Of a DNA stretch of 64,000 bases, positions 11,219-26,112 are shown one piece after another (the first letter of the stretch is position 1; the number at the start of each line of letters is the position of its first letter). The stretch covers positions 372,001 to 436,000 of the forward strand of contig BCHS01000013.1 in NCBI GenBank assembly GCA_039545275.1. Reading direction: 5' to 3'. The stretch comes from Pseudomicrostroma phylloplanum. Taxonomy: Eukaryota > Basidiomycota > Exobasidiomycetes > Microstromatales. The notes beneath the pieces were generated by a model. The model saw only the letters and a list, made by a program, of their open reading frames with translations. It was not told the DNA's origin and did no database searches. Made by a program: the position numbers and the translations under genes.

Positions 11219-11704
11219 ACTGGTGCTCGCGGTGGTGCTGGTGCTGATGCCGTTGACGAGGAAGAGACGATCGTGTGCGAGGTCCTTATACACTGTACGT
11301 ATTGTCGTAGGAAGGGAAAACTGGCAACGAATATACAAGTTACTTCAGATTCAGGTCGATAGACCTCCCAGTGCCGCCAAGAGCTCAGAAGCCTGGTTTC
11401 CCCCCTTCCTCTCCCCTGAAGGGGCTCGTGCGGAGCCGTACAGTGAGAAAGGGGCGCGATGGTCAGTATCGGTAGAGGGGCGCGAGGGGCACCTACCGCG
11501 AGTAAGGGATGGGCAAGGAGATAGGGGGTCTGGCCAAAAACAGCCAGAACCACTGGGTGCGCGAGACAATCTCGAAAGCATCACTCCGGTATCGTAGCCA
11601 TTGCGAATGAGAGTACAATTTTGAGAGAAAAAAAGAAGAACACATTGCACGTCATTCCACACTCCACACATCAGTACCGTCCCTGATCAAACTCATCCAT
11701 CACC
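11219..11704. other. intergenic region between RTA1-like gene and PRP8
   Basis: Both neighbours are on the minus strand, so this holds the RTA1-like promoter and the PRP8 3' UTR. An A-rich stretch near 11622-11641 is visible. The minus-strand reading frame of the RTA1-like gene continues open to about 11338 without an ATG, so a small upstream exon cannot be excluded. Confidence 0.45.
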
Positions 11705-14210
11705 TCACTGCAGCGGGTCATGCACATCAGCTCCCGTCTCCTCTCCCGTGTCCTGCGCAAAAGTAAGGAAGGACTGCGGGCGATGTGCCTCGTGCCAGAA
11801 CCCAATGGGCGTGTCCAACACATAGTTGACCTTCATCGTCGGGGTCCACTGGGCGCTCAAGCTGAGTCCATAATTCCACGTCTTGTCCTGTGGGACCAAG
11901 GTGGTTCCTAGGATTCGGTCCGAGAGGAGCAGCTGAACTTTTTCGGCCATTGAGGATGGGTTGAATCCACCCCCGCCTGATGCAGCGTCGGATTGGTTCG
12001 CCTTGCGACCCCACTCGAAGCCCGCGACGGTCAGGTTGTAGGCTGACAGGGAGACGGACCCGGGTGTGAAGGCAGCGGTGATGCAGATGCTCGACGCTCC
12101 CCACTCCTGGTGCGAGGCCATCGTCTTGGCGTGGGTCGCCGTGTCGAGGGACGAGAGGTGAGGCATGTCCTGAGCCTGCGTCTTGATCCAACCCAGCGGC
12201 TCGAGATCCTTCAGCATGAAGTCGTGCTGAGGCAGGTCCTGTGGCAGCTCAATGGTCGTGTTGCTGCCGCGCTGAGGCACCCAGACGATCAGCTTGACCT
12301 CCTTGACGCTCGGCGCGTCCGGAGGCGACACTCCGTAGAGGTACCCAGCCACAGTCGTCCTCAGGTCAGAGTTGACAATGAACGTTTTGAGGATGTTCTT
12401 TGGCAAGACGTAGGTGAGTGAACCAATGTCGTCTTTGACATCGTCGTTGCTGACATAGAGGTGCTGACAACGAAGAGGCAAGTTGGTCGACGACAGGCAT
12501 CTCACCCGCCAGTCCGACTTGGAGCTGAAGTGCTGTGTCTCGTACTGCGTGGTGGTCACCGTAGTGATCTCATCACCGTGGATATTGGACGACTTGGTCT
12601 GCGTAGCAGTCACCTGCTGAGCAGCTTCGGCACTCTTCTCAATCTCGGCCATCTGCTGTCGCTGCATCGAGGGTGCCTGGATCTCCTGACCCAAGATAAT
12701 ATCTCGGATCTCGCTACCGGTCAGCGAAGCCACGTTGACCGAGTTTCGCTTACCGTAGTCTTGCAAGATCAGGTCTCGTAAAGCAACTTCGACCTTTACC
12801 CACTCATCATCTGACAGCGTGGGCCAGATGTGATGTGGCTCCGTGACCGTCGAGACGTCAGGTCGCAAGATGATCTTGGCCTTCTCTTGATTGACGTGGA
12901 GCGCTCGAAGGAGCAAGATGCAACGGGAGAAGGCAGTGTAGCTCGAAATGGACGACAACCAGTCATCGTACAGACTGTAGAGGACCATCTGTGGCTGCGT
13001 GGCTCGCAGGATGAGATCTCCGAACTTCTCAAGCTTGAGACAGGCTTGGAAGGGCAGCTGCAGCTCAGAACCCTTAATGACGATGTTGGGGAAGTCGAGC
13101 AAGTGAACCTCGAGGGGGTCAAGCATACCCTTTCGGGTGACAATGACTTGCTTAGGCTGCTCCTCAACAGGCAAGGATCGAACGAGCGCAGCAACTTCTT
13201 CGGCCGTCTTCCACTTGGCCAGCTGACCAAGACGCTTCTGACCAGCCCACACTGACGTGTGAATAACCTTGAGGAAGAGCTGACCGGTACGAGGGTTGAG
13301 GATGAAGATAGCACCATTGATTGGCTTCGTGACCAGATTACCCTCGAAGGTACGGTGAATGGTGACACGGTAGACGTTGGTGTCATCGACCATCCAAATG
13401 ACCTGGTTCGAGAAGAGCTCGGCGTAGTTGCCTGATGTCAAATATGGCTCGGTAGGCTCTGAGCTGTAGAGCTGCAAAGACTTCCTGATTCGCTCCCTGA
13501 GCACGTACAAGGCCGGGTTGGCCTTGTGAATCTTGGCCATCGCCTGCTGAATAAGAGCCTTGGAGCCAGGGAACCAGTTGCCGTATGCCGAGTACTGGTT
13601 GTAAGCCAGGTCGAGGGCAATCAAGACACCGGTAGGCGAGGGGTAGATGGAAGTCGAGTCGCTGGTGTAGTCGAGGAACTTGGCACGGGCGTAACGTTCA
13701 ACGTCGTGCGAGTCGAAGTCTCCCCATCTGAGCTGAACATCCAGCCACCACTTGCTGGTGCTCGAACCGTCCATCACATCCCTGCCGTCGGTCAACAACG
13801 AGGGTCGAGAGATGGGCCACTTGTGGCTGGCAAAGAGAAGCACATCGGCGCAACTCGAGTTCATCTTGTATGACTTTCGAGGGTGAATAGTCTCCTTCTG
13901 CACAGTCTCAATCTGAAGCGCCTCGAGCTCTTGGTCGAAGACTTGACACAGGTCCATGACTACTGACTCGTGGATCTTCTGCCACAAATGGGCTCGGAAG
14001 AGCTGGATGTACGAGATCTTCAGCGTCGGCAGCTTACCGTGCATGAAGATACCAGTCAGATCGAGTTGCACCTGGAAACCAACGTAGACGTTGGCTCTGT
14101 TGAGTGTTGGAGACCACCAGAGGGTGAAACGACGGTTTGGCACTTGGGACAGACCACTGCGCTGGGCATTGGTCAACTTCTTGTCCTTCATCTGCTCTTC
14201 GAATCCAGAT

Positions 14211-14241
<31 letters not shown>

Positions 14242-17200
14242 TGTGGGCGGTACCGGCGAACAGAGTGTGGGCCAGAATACCCTCAATACCACCGCATGCC
14301 GCAATGACATCGACACGGTAGGCATTCAGGTTCCACAGCTTTCCATCGTGACGCTGGTTGGTCCAAATGAAGGGGTCGTGCTTCAAGATCTGGTACTGCT
14401 TGAAGAACTGTCTCATACGCCACATCTTGTCGAACGCGAGGACCGTACGGTCGCGCTGGAAGAGAGTGTTGATCCTCGGCAGACCACGGTCCCATGAGTC
14501 CTCAAGGTCCTCCAATGTCAGACGACGGTTCTGGGCATTGGCCTCCTTACGCTTCTGAGCATACTCCGTCCACACGCGAGCACTATCTGTAAACTCAGAC
14601 TCCCATGGTACCAAGTAGCGGTACAGAGCCGGGATGACTTGCTCTTCCTCGTGCGACATTCCGGCACGGAAATGGGTAATACCTGTGTCGGTCTGCTTGC
14701 TCCAACGCAAGTCACTTTGAGGAATAAGGACGTGGCCCATGCTCAGCATTCCGAGTCCACCAAGTTCCTTGGGGCAGTAGAAGAGCACGGGCGGGAAACG
14801 ACTTGGCATCTTACTGTTGAGCGAGACCTTGATCCTTGTCTGCACCTTGTTCTCTGCCTTGACGAGCACGTCAAGGAGGGTCTCGGTGTTGACAACGGCT
14901 TCTCGGTAGTACGTCATCAAGCCGATCAAGGTAGTGTTCCACTTGTTGATGATCTTGCTGAAGGTCGTTGCACCCGCAGACATCAAGACTTGTCGGACTC
15001 GATTGTTGAACGCGTTCACACCTTCATCACTGACTCGAATGAATGCCTGGGCAGACCTCTCACCGGTCGAGCTGTTGACCAAGGACCAGACTCCATCCTT
15101 GTGCTCATGCACATCGCCCAGACGGATCTTGGGCAGGATGCGAATCTCGAAGTTCTGCATCGAGAAGAGAGTGTTGGGGTTGTCCTTCGAGTAGACACTC
15201 GCGAAAGTCGAGTCCCACTCGATGGTAGTCAATGCTCGTGGGAGTCGGTTCTTGATTTCCCAAAAGACAGCTCGGCCGAGGTTGACATCATGCTTGATCA
15301 GCCTCATACGACAATCTCTCGGCCAGCAGCGCTTATTGTTATAGCCGAGTAGATTCTGATTGTTCGGGTCCGGCTCAGCGCTGAGGTAGCGCTGGATGAG
15401 ATCACGACTCTCATCCGAATTGAAGCGGAAGAAGATGTGGATCCTGTCGACGTATCTCTGATACAGTCTGATGGGGTGCCTTGTCTCTGTTGCCGTGTTT
15501 GCGTACTGCAAGAAACCGTTGGGAGTCTGAGGAGGACCCGCCATGTCGTTGGCTCGCTGAAGACCTAGAATGAGCAGATCAACCACAAGCCCGTAGTATG
15601 AGAAGATGAAGTGACTGAAGGCCAGTCCTCGAATCAGACCGTAGGTGTTGACGTGCGCCATATCTTTGAAGACGACGGAGATGTTGTTCTTGCTCGTCAT
15701 GTAATCAGCAATGTTGGCGTCAAGCACCAGACGAAGCAGGCGGTTGAGGAGGGTGAGGTCAATCTTTTCGTACACTCGGTCGAGCGAAGTCTCCATAAGG
15801 ACATTGCATTCGCCGTTCGAGGTGTCGTAAACATTCTCAAGATTGTTGATCGCTTGACACCACTTGTACACCAGCAGAGGCGGTGGCTCTTGGTCAGATG
15901 GTTTGATCCAGGGCGGGAAGAGCTGGCGCTTGTCAGCCTCGTAGCTGAGGTACTGGTCGAGGTAGGCGTCAGTGAGCTTCTCGATGGGCTCAATGGCATA
16001 GGTCGGGATGAGCTTCTCGTACGTATCGAAGAACTCGATGCCGGCTTCCTTGAATGCACGCTGGGTCAATAGAAGCCTCTTGATCCTCGCCAGAGTCTCG
16101 TGAGGATTGTCGAATGCTTGCTCGATCAAGGCCAGCTCCTCTCGTTGACTCTGGTTGAGACGGCCCTGAACACTGTACTGCTGCTTGAGGTTCTCGAGCG
16201 ACAGCACCAGCAGCTTGGTGTCGTTCTTGTTGTTCAGCGAGGGGAAGGGGATGGGAGCGAAGCGCCGCGACTCGAGCCAATGAACGGTCGAAGTGTAGAT
16301 GGCAACAGCCGCCTCACTTGTGATGTAAGGTCCGTCCTTCAGATACCCGTTCTGACGCTCTTGCTCAGCCTTGAGGTAAAGACGAGTCAGTCGACCGAGG
16401 TTCTTTCGTGCAACAGTCTTGTCGACTGTAGCTCCTCGACGAATACGCTCTCGGTTGGTGTGAGCTACTGAGGTCCAGTAGTCAGCCTTCTGCTTGACAT
16501 AACGCAAGATGATGTTCTCAATCGGCGCCGGCATACCCGGCACCCTCCATGGCGTGTTGCTCTTCCAACATCGCCAAGCTTCCTGCAAGTGGGCCATGAT
16601 TGTCTTGCTCTTGTTTTGCCTGATACCCTCGGGCATCTGATCCAAGATGTCGTGCAAGACTGCAGCTCTGAGCTCCAAGTCAAAGTGAGACTCTACACGC
16701 TGCTTCGTGACAGTGCTGGCTTTGCCCTTGCTGTTCCGGCCTTCGAATTGACGCGCCAGCAGATTGCCGAGCCATCGCTCAAGCAGAGGCACAATACCAC
16801 GCAGGAAGAACATCCACACTCGCCATGAAGGAGCCCAGAAGCCCACACCGGGGCCCTTTCCGACCGGGCCAGAGTTGAAGCGGTGGTAGATGACGTGTTT
16901 GAGATCCTTGCAGGCTCGAACCTGGTGCATTAGCTTGTACTTGTACCTGTACATACCGGTGAGCTGTCCAACGTGGTTCAGGGCGTACTGCAGACCGTCC
17001 GCAAGCTGGAAAGCATCAACGTTGCCCAATCTGAACATGATGTGTGAGTCGACGATGAGCTTGACCAGACGGCCAAGCTCTCGAATGAGATGGTACGAAT
17101 TTCCCATGCGCGACTTCTTCCTCTCCTTCGTCGTCAGTGTCTTGACAGGCTTCAGGTTCATGTTGTAGTCAAGATGCAGGTAGTGTAGACCTTTTCGGTG

Positions 17201-18895
17201 GATGGTGAGGTTGAGTGCATTCCACGTCTGTCTCACGACCTGCAGACCAGCTTCGACCCAATCCAGTGTGGTGGACTGGAAGAATTTGGTCGCCTTGAGC
17301 TGTTTGAGCAGGTATCGCTTCTTGCCAGACTTGGGCTGCCGACTGGTCAGGCAGTTGAGCACATAGCGCTTGAGCAGCTTCTGGTAAGAGACCCGAGTCT
17401 TCACTGGCTGATTCGGTGGGCAATGCTCCATGTACCAGTCCTTGATCAACGGAATGTCCAGCACCCGACGAGTCCTTCCGCTGCTGCGATTGTAGGGCGC
17501 GGGGGCCCACCACAGCGCAATAGCATCCGCTGTGAGATCATTCTCGAGGGGCTCGTCTTGCAGGAAGGCTGTGACATGGTCTGGCATGGTAAATGCCTCT
17601 TCGTCATCGAGCTCATCATCACCTTCTACGCCTTCGCCAAAGACGGCGTCCTCGTGACTGAGCACTTTCTCTCCATCATCAAAGGTGGGTCGGAATGCAT
17701 CAGCATTGGCCAGTCCTCGACTAGAGATGGGATTGAGGGCGGGGTCGGAGAAGAACGCTGGCAGGTCTGGATCGTCCGTTCGCATGAAGACGTTCTTTGG
17801 CTCGTGGTACTGGCCAATGTGGACGGATCGAGGCCGGCTGTTGTATAGGTGAGGGAAGGCCACCTTGTACTCTGTCCGAATCTGCTGGCGGATGATGACC
17901 TTGCGGATATCGTTGAACTCATTCCAGTCGTCATCGTAGCTCTCCGCGTCCTTGAACAGCGGCTCGAACTTCGGACCACCAGGGATGGCCATGTTCAGCG
18001 CTTTTGAGGTGAAGAAGGCCTTCTTGTCGAAGAGGTAGAAGTAGTTCTTGTCGCCACTATCGAAGTCCGACAGCAACGTCTTACCGAGTCGATGCAGCGC
18101 AGTCATCTTCGGCAGGTCGAGAGACCAGGTCTTGTATGATGGCCCATTGACGTGGTTCGGATCATCTGCTAGAGGCTTGTGGTCGTAGAACCAATCAATG
18201 ATGGCGTCGTCTTCCTCCTCGTCCAGCTCCAGCTGGATGGCTTCCAGTGGCTCGACATCGAGCAAATTGTCACCATAGTCCATGGGCGGCTCCTCGTCAT
18301 CAAAGGGAGGGAAGCGCATACGCTTGAAGTGCCTACGATCTCGCTTCTCTCGCCTCATTGCCAGCCACATCGCCGCCCACTGAGCGTGATAGATGGGCTC
18401 AATGACACGGGGAATCTCGTCGACGAAGCTAATAGCTCCAGTGACGTGGTACAGCACGGGAACTTCGCGAACTTGTTCCCAAGGCATAGGGATATTCTCC
18501 ATGAGCTTCATCATCGCGTGGGGGATATACTTGAGCGCACCAAGGTGGACTCTCTTGTCGTTGCGGTATTTGCGGCTGCTCATGTCACCGTGATCCTTGA
18601 GAATCTTCCTGACATGCTCGGGCGGCATCTCCTGCTTGCCCGTGTCGACGATACCGGACTTGCCGGTGCGATCGCCGAACCTCCTGCTCTGTCTCTGCAC
18701 CCACTTCTTGCTCTTCGACTCGAGCTGCTGAGGGGTGAGCCTCGAGCTGGATGGTCCAGCGTCGGCGTTGCCATTGCTGACAGCAGCAGCGGCGTTGCCA
18801 TTGCTGACAGCAGCAGCGGGAGCTTTACCCCTCATCGCGGCTGGCCCGCTAGGAGGCGGGCCCTTGAAGCCCGGAGGCGGAGGTGGTGCAGACAT
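11705..18895 (-). CDS. PRP8: pre-mRNA-splicing factor Prp8 (U5 snRNP core)
   Basis: One uninterrupted exon of 2396 residues, the normal length. Prp8 forms the protein cradle of the spliceosome's catalytic RNA core. The N-terminus is Pro/Ala-rich ([13 protein letters not shown]), then follow the strongly conserved blocks: [32 protein letters not shown], the reverse-transcriptase-like middle region ([40 protein letters not shown]), the linker and endonuclease-like part ([13 protein letters not shown]), the RNase H-like domain ([33 protein letters not shown]) and the C-terminal Jab1/MPN domain ([20 protein letters not shown]). There is no intein insert, although many fungal PRP8 genes carry one. 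The ATG at 18895 starts the conserved N-terminus. It shares a 451-bp divergent region with ARO2. Confidence 0.98.
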
Positions 18896-19346
18896 GGCGT
18901 AAGGAGACGGCGAGCTTGCCTGCCAGTAGTCGTGGGCTATGAGATCCCTGTCCAGCCGGGGATCAGCCTACGTTTTTGGCGTGAAGCTCCGTCTACTTCG
19001 CTCGACTGCGGGAACGTGTGGCGAGAGGGGGAGAGGATGGGTATGAGGGGGATGTGTGATGGTCAAGAGAGGAGAGGACGATGCCGCCACCCTGTGCCGC
19101 GAAGGAACGATACTCGCCCCACCTTGAGCCAGGCGGATGAGACGAGCAGCCACTCAGGCGACGCCAAGCGCGCGGTCCGACGAGAGCAGAGGCGCACCAC
19201 AGACGCACGCCTCGCCTGGAATTTATTTGGCCCAGGGCGAGTGGCCGAAGGAGTGACTGACTGACTCCTTCCTGGCTGCATACACCCAAGGAAGAACGTA
19301 CCTCCATCACCATCACCATCGTCTACCACTCCACCACGTCTCCAAC
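18896..19346. promoter_or_regulatory. divergent promoter region of PRP8 and ARO2
   Basis: Both genes start away from this region, so it must contain both promoters. Near ARO2 there is a C/A-rich stretch (19300-19345) typical of fungal 5' UTRs, and a TGACTC element (listed separately). No TATA box is obvious. Confidence 0.6.
19262..19267 (+). promoter_or_regulatory. possible Gcn4/Cpc1 site upstream of ARO2
   Basis: TGACTC lies at the end of a TGACTGACTGACTC run, about 80 bp before the ARO2 start codon. TGACTC is the core of the site bound by the general amino-acid-control factor Gcn4/CPC1, known to drive aromatic amino acid genes in fungi. The match is only six bases, so chance is possible. 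Confidence 0.3.
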
Positions 19347-20699
19347 ATGTCCTCCTTTGGCTCAAATTTCCGGGTCACGACGTATGGAGAGTCCCACTGC
19401 GCCTCCGTAGGCTGCATCGTCGATGGTGTCCCTCCCGGAATGGCCCTCAAGCCAGAAGACATCCAGGTGCAGCTCACCAGGCGTCGTCCAGGACAGTCCG
19501 CCCTCACTACACCCAGAGACGAGAAGGACCGTGTAGAGATCCAGTCTGGAGTGGAGAATGGAGTCACACTCGGTACACCCATTGCTATGCTCGTGAAGAA
19601 CCAGGACCAGAGACCAAAGGACTACACCGACCAGACTCTGGACGAGTACCCCAGACCATCCCATGCCGATTTCACCTACCTGGAGAAGTACGGCGTAAAG
19701 GCTAGCAGCGGTGGAGGAAGGTCATCTGCCAGAGAGACCATCGGAAGGGTAGCAGCTGGAGCTCTGGCAGAGAAGTACCTCAAGGAGGCTTACGGAGTTG
19801 AAATTGTAGCCTTCGTCAGCTCGGTAGGTAAGGTCCACATCCCTCGATTCCCTGGAGAGAAACTCGCAGCAGAGGCGCAAGCAAGCAAGACGGTCGATGC
19901 CGCCGAGACGTCCTTTGCAAACGGTACCGCAAAGAGCGAGGAGGCTCCCTCATCTAGCAGCATTGACAACCACATCGATACCCGCGGCATGGAAGAGGAT
20001 GAGGCAGAGGAGCCCCTGTCAGAAGAGTTTCGCAAGCTCCTCAGCACAGTGACTCGCGAAGAGGTCGACACGAACGAGATGAGATGTCCTCACCCAGTAG
20101 CCATGGAGCGCATGCGGCAACGTATCCTGCTAGCCAAGTCAAAGAACGACTCTATTGGAGGTACAGTCACCTGCGTCATCCGCGGCCTGCCCAGCGGTCT
20201 AGGCGAGCCATGCTTTGACAAGTTCGAAGCCAAGCTCGGCCACGCTATGCTCTCCATTCCAGCAACAAAGGCATTTGAGATTGGTTCTGGCTTCAGGGGA
20301 ACAGAAGTGCCAGGCTCGAGGCACAATGACGCCTTTGAGATCAAGGAGAATGGCAGGTTGGGCACAAAGACGAACTGGTCTGGTGGTGTACAGGGAGGAA
20401 TCACAAATGGTGAAGACGTCTACTTCAGGCTGGGTTTCAAGTCGCCAGCGACCATCTCGCAGCCTCAAGCCACCAGCACCTACGGCGGTTCGTCTGGGAC
20501 TCTGTCGACGAGGGGTCGACACGACCCTTGTGTCGTCGCGCGTGCAGTGCCCATCGTCGAGGGCATGGCAGCTCTGGTGTGCATGGATATGGTCCTTGCC
20601 CAGGCTGGAAGGGTGGGCGTGAAGAACCTGGTGCCCAAGGAGGTGGTCGAGCAGCTGCCGATCAGTATGAAGGGTGGTAAGAGGATGAGGCCAGAGTAG
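19347..20699 (+). CDS. ARO2: chorismate synthase
   Basis: Single exon, 450 residues. It converts 5-enolpyruvylshikimate-3-phosphate to chorismate, the last shared step of aromatic amino acid synthesis; fungal enzymes also reduce their own FMN. All three family signatures are present: [19 protein letters not shown] (residues 14-32), a [27 protein letters not shown] block near residues 120-142, and [18 protein letters not shown] near 390-408. It is longer than the roughly 375-residue yeast enzyme because of an acidic, Ser-rich insertion at about residues 178-231. The start ATG directly precedes the conserved [13 protein letters not shown]. Confidence 0.97.
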   Translation: MSSFGSNFRVTTYGESHCASVGCIVDGVPPGMALKPEDIQVQLTRRRPGQSALTTPRDEKDRVEIQSGVENGVTLGTPIAMLVKNQDQRPKDYTDQTLDEYPRPSHADFTYLEKYGVKASSGGGRSSARETIGRVAAGALAEKYLKEAYGVEIVAFVSSVGKVHIPRFPGEKLAAEAQASKTVDAAETSFANGTAKSEEAPSSSSIDNHIDTRGMEEDEAEEPLSEEFRKLLSTVTREEVDTNEMRCPHPVAMERMRQRILLAKSKNDSIGGTVTCVIRGLPSGLGEPCFDKFEAKLGHAMLSIPATKAFEIGSGFRGTEVPGSRHNDAFEIKENGRLGTKTNWSGGVQGGITNGEDVYFRLGFKSPATISQPQATSTYGGSSGTLSTRGRHDPCVVARAVPIVEGMAALVCMDMVLAQAGRVGVKNLVPKEVVEQLPISMKGGKRMRPE

Positions 20700-20730
20700 A
20701 GAGAGAGAGAGAGCGAGAGAGCGAGAGAGA
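20699..20730. repeat. (GA)n repeat after the ARO2 stop
   Basis: An alternating GA run with occasional GC interruptions begins immediately at the ARO2 stop codon, in its 3' UTR. Confidence 0.85.
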
Positions 20731-20898
20731 GGGGCACACACGGGCTCCTTGAAGCTTCTGATCAGCATGTCAGTCGAGCGACGGCAGATGTCACACCCAC
20801 AAAAGTATGCAATGATCATGACATCATAGACGAAAGCAATCGGTCACGAAGTGCACTAGCGGACTGCATCGTCGGTACAGCTCTACTTGTAATCCTAT

Positions 20899-23850
20899 TC
20901 AACCACGGCTGAACAATCTCCTGAGACCCTTGCCAGTCTTCACCGCACTGACCGGCTTCGTCGCCATGCCCTGAGATCCCCTCACAGTCTCATCTGACCT
21001 CCGCCGCATCCTATCACCACGATCAGCCTCCCTCCCGTACGACCCCTGCTCGCCTACAGGGGAGAGCCTCCCGGTCCCCTCGCTCCTCAGGCTAGCCAGA
21101 CTACCATGTCTGGAGCTCGTGAAGAACCTCGCAGATCTCACCTCTGAGCCTCGAGAGGACGGCGGCGAGCGGACGGAGAAGGAGAGGGAGGAGCTGCTGC
21201 TGGTGGTGGCGGTGCTGCTCGCTGTGCTTGGTCTAGGGCCGTGGTGCATCTGGGAGCCGGAACCAGGGCTGGTGCCGGGTGCTGGTCGTTCGATCTGCGT
21301 GCTGTACCGACTCTTACGACTTGAGTCTCGGAAGCGGACATCACTGCCGCTCGTTGCGGGACGCCGGCCGATGGTACTTGCTGCTACCGGTCGAGAGGCC
21401 GAGTGTATGGGCGATTGCGCGGTCGAGGGGCGACTGGCCTGAGTCTGTGATTTTGTAAAAGAGAGAGTCGGCGTGGCCGATGGTGCTGTTTCGACAACGG
21501 CGATGGGGGTCCCCGTTTCGGAGACCTCTACGATCTCCCCACCTTCATCGCCCACATCAAAGCATCTCCGGACGCCCGTACGCGAAGAAGTGACACGGAC
21601 AGTCACCCTTCCTCTCCTTTCTACCCTTGCTTTAGCCATCAGCAGCCGGGCTCCATGAGCTTCATTGTGCTCCTGACCGACACGTCTGGCAGCTCTGAGC
21701 ACGGTGTTGATGGCTTGCTCACGGAGCAGCGCAGAACGGACAGCTTCACTTGGGGACTGCATGAACTTCACGCCTGGTAAGACAGCTCCCGCCAGGTGGC
21801 AGGTCGGCAATTTGAGAGAGCTAAAGGAGGAGACTCGTAGAGTGCCTGTGATCACGAAGATCGTCTCGATGTATTCTGTACCCGCGCAGCGTGGGCATTG
21901 CGAGTCTGACCTCACCCTGTATATGCACTCGGAGCATGAGATAGCTCTCCGCGTCTTGGCCAGCTCGAGTGTCGACTTGAGCTTGCCCCTCTCAACAATC
22001 GACTTGGTGTCAATAGGCACCTTCCAGACATCGAGGACACTCGGAAGCACGTCGACTCGCTTGACATCAGCTGGTGCAGGCCCTCGCACCATCCACTGAC
22101 CCTCACGCTGCTCCGTGTAGATGCTGATCTCGACACTGGCTGTCTCGGTTCGAGCGAGAGCCTCGATGATCAAATCTGCTTCTCGAGCCGCCAGTTGTGC
22201 CTCAGCCTCGCGCAGCCTTTTCATGTGGGTGTGGTCCGATTGAAAGCGCAATCCGGGAGAGTTGCCATGTTCGCCTAGATCAGGGATCGCAGAGACCAGA
22301 CGGCGTCGGATGCCGAAGAGTGTAGAAGGCGACTCCATTACAATCGCCTCCTCTATCGCAATGTCTTCGGGGCGCAGCAAAGCTTGTCTGGTAGCCAGAG
22401 GTTGCAAAGAGAGGCTCTGTCTGGTTTGTTCGATCTCCTGTGCAGCGTTCGGGCTGGAAGTACCTGTCTGACTGGCAAGCGGAGAACGCGAGTTGCTCGA
22501 ATCGTCGCTGTAAACGCTTAGTGACCCTGGTGATGCGTTCCTGGCGCACAATAAGGGTCCATCTGTCGCCTTGAGAAATCTCGAAGTTTGACAGCCTGCA
22601 ATCCTTCCTTCGTCCGACCTACGGCTATGCATGTATCGTGCGTCCCCAAAAGGGACTTGTTGATCTTGTCTACAGGCGGCCGCTGACTGAGAAGGTCCGA
22701 GATGAGATGGTGCATGAGCATCCTGCCTGTCAGACAAAAGCATGTGTCCGCCTGCTGGCCTAGAGGGAGCCGCCTTCTCGTTTCTTGCACTCTTGGAGCG
22801 AAGCAGCCCGACCGCGGCTGGCTGGAGGGTACATTGCGCTATCGCAACGCTAGCATACTGGACCTCAGAATTTGAGTTGGACGTGCTGCGTAGAACCGAG
22901 TGTACACTGCCAGGCGATGCTGACAACGCCAACGACCCTTGAGGGCTCCTCCCTTGCGGCGTAAGACAGTCCGTGAGTGTCAAAGCACCGAGGTCTGCTT
23001 GCAGTGACTGGGAACACGCCACTGTGGATCAATCAGAGGATCGCCTGGCTGCTTCTTCGTTTGCCTGAGATACCCTTACTATCTGCATAGGAGTTGTGGC
23101 TGGACTATAGCAGTTTGAAGGGCTCAGCAGCCCGTCACCTGGACCGGACCACCTGCCGCTGTGTGTCTGCCGGTCCTGTACATTCGCAACTGACCCGTCT
23201 CCACCATTCGAGCTGAGCGGGGATCTCGGTGTGTCCGTCTGTCGAGCAGGCGATGTTTTCGCCCTCCTGATCGAAGGCGAAGAGGCCTTCTGTGTAACCC
23301 TTCGCGCGATTCTGATCTCGCCTACTTCGAACAAGGGCTTATCGGCAGGTGCAGACATGGAGGACTCCTTCTTGTGGTAACTGGTCTTGCGGCGTTCGAT
23401 CAGTGTTGCTGATTGGGAAGGACTAGAAGAACGTGAGTACGTTGCCTCGGAGAAGTCCTTGAGATCGTACGTTGAGTCTATGGCTACCTCAGGGGTTGCG
23501 TCTGGGACCTTCGGGATGTCGTCAGCCTCCTGACGATGCCGCTCAGGAGACTCTCCTATGCCCGGCGCCCGCTTTTGCATCGGAGTGTCCGGATGGCTGA
23601 CCCTCAAGGCCTCCTCAAAATCATCGAAGTCATCAGGGTCGTAGCCGTCATCCATCTGTGCATAGGCCATCGCTGGCGTAGCGTAGCTGTGGGTGCTGCT
23701 GTCCCTGGGAGTCTCTGTGTCGAGACGGAGTCTGATCGAGGGTGACGCAGCCGCCGCAGAGGATGCGAGGATAGGGATCAAACGACGAAAGTCAAGAATG
23801 TCACGACTGTAGTGGGGAAAGGTGATCGAAAAGGTACACTTTGACGTCAT
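20899..23850 (-). CDS. large mostly disordered protein with a Cys-rich SSUH2-like core (tentative)
   Basis: Two exons, 23850-23080 and 23007-20899, about 959 residues. A 72-nt intron (donor GTAAGG, acceptor TTCCCAG) removes an in-frame stop at 23029 and keeps phase. Exon 1 is disordered apart from an acidic motif (DDGYDPDDFDDFEEAL). A conserved-looking core lies in the middle of exon 2 at about residues 520-740: LPSVLDVWKVP, then SCSECIYRVRSDSQCPRCAG (two Cys pairs), then VLPGVKFMQSPSEAVRSAL and EHNEAHGARLLMAKARVERR. The order of these elements recalls SSUH2-family proteins, whose Cys pairs resemble the DnaJ zinc region, but fewer Cys pairs are present. The last 200 residues are Ser/Arg/Pro-rich. 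The function is unknown and the family call is weak. Confidence 0.5.
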
Positions 23851-24138
23851 ATATCCCCTACAGAGGTACCTTCGGCGGACGGAACCTGACTGAGCGGTGT
23901 GTGATGCCGCGTACCTGATGAGGCGGCACGGCCCCTAAGTGATCGAAGCGCCCCAAGATGTTTGGAGCATGGAGCCGATTAGGGAGAGCCGATCAAAGAG
24001 ATGACCCATCCGCACCGCTGACCCACGCAGACACATCCTCACATCTTCTCCCAAACATCCTCATCCAGCACAGTCGCATTGCGTGTGTCGGCAGGCGTAA
24101 AAAAATACAGCGAACCCACCTCATCGTGCCGGCACCTC
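23851..24138. other. tandem intergenic region
   Basis: It separates the GMC oxidoreductase stop from the start of the SSUH2-like gene and should hold the latter's promoter. No recognisable elements. Confidence 0.45.

Positions 24139-26112
<1,974 letters not shown>

Noticed and set aside
11219..11338. Longer N-terminus for the RTA1-like protein
   Set aside because: The frame is open but has only non-ATG codons; no ATG upstream in frame.
12110..18593. Many plus-strand frames inside the PRP8 locus (up to 237 codons)
   Set aside because: They lie antisense to an extremely conserved gene and encode nothing recognisable.
11705..18895. Possible PRP8 intein
   Set aside because: The conserved blocks run on without a homing-endonuclease insert, and the length is that of an intein-free protein.
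23029..23031. Stop separating two hypothetical genes on the minus strand
   Set aside because: A well-formed 72-nt intron removes it, and the downstream frame lacks an ATG near its beginning.
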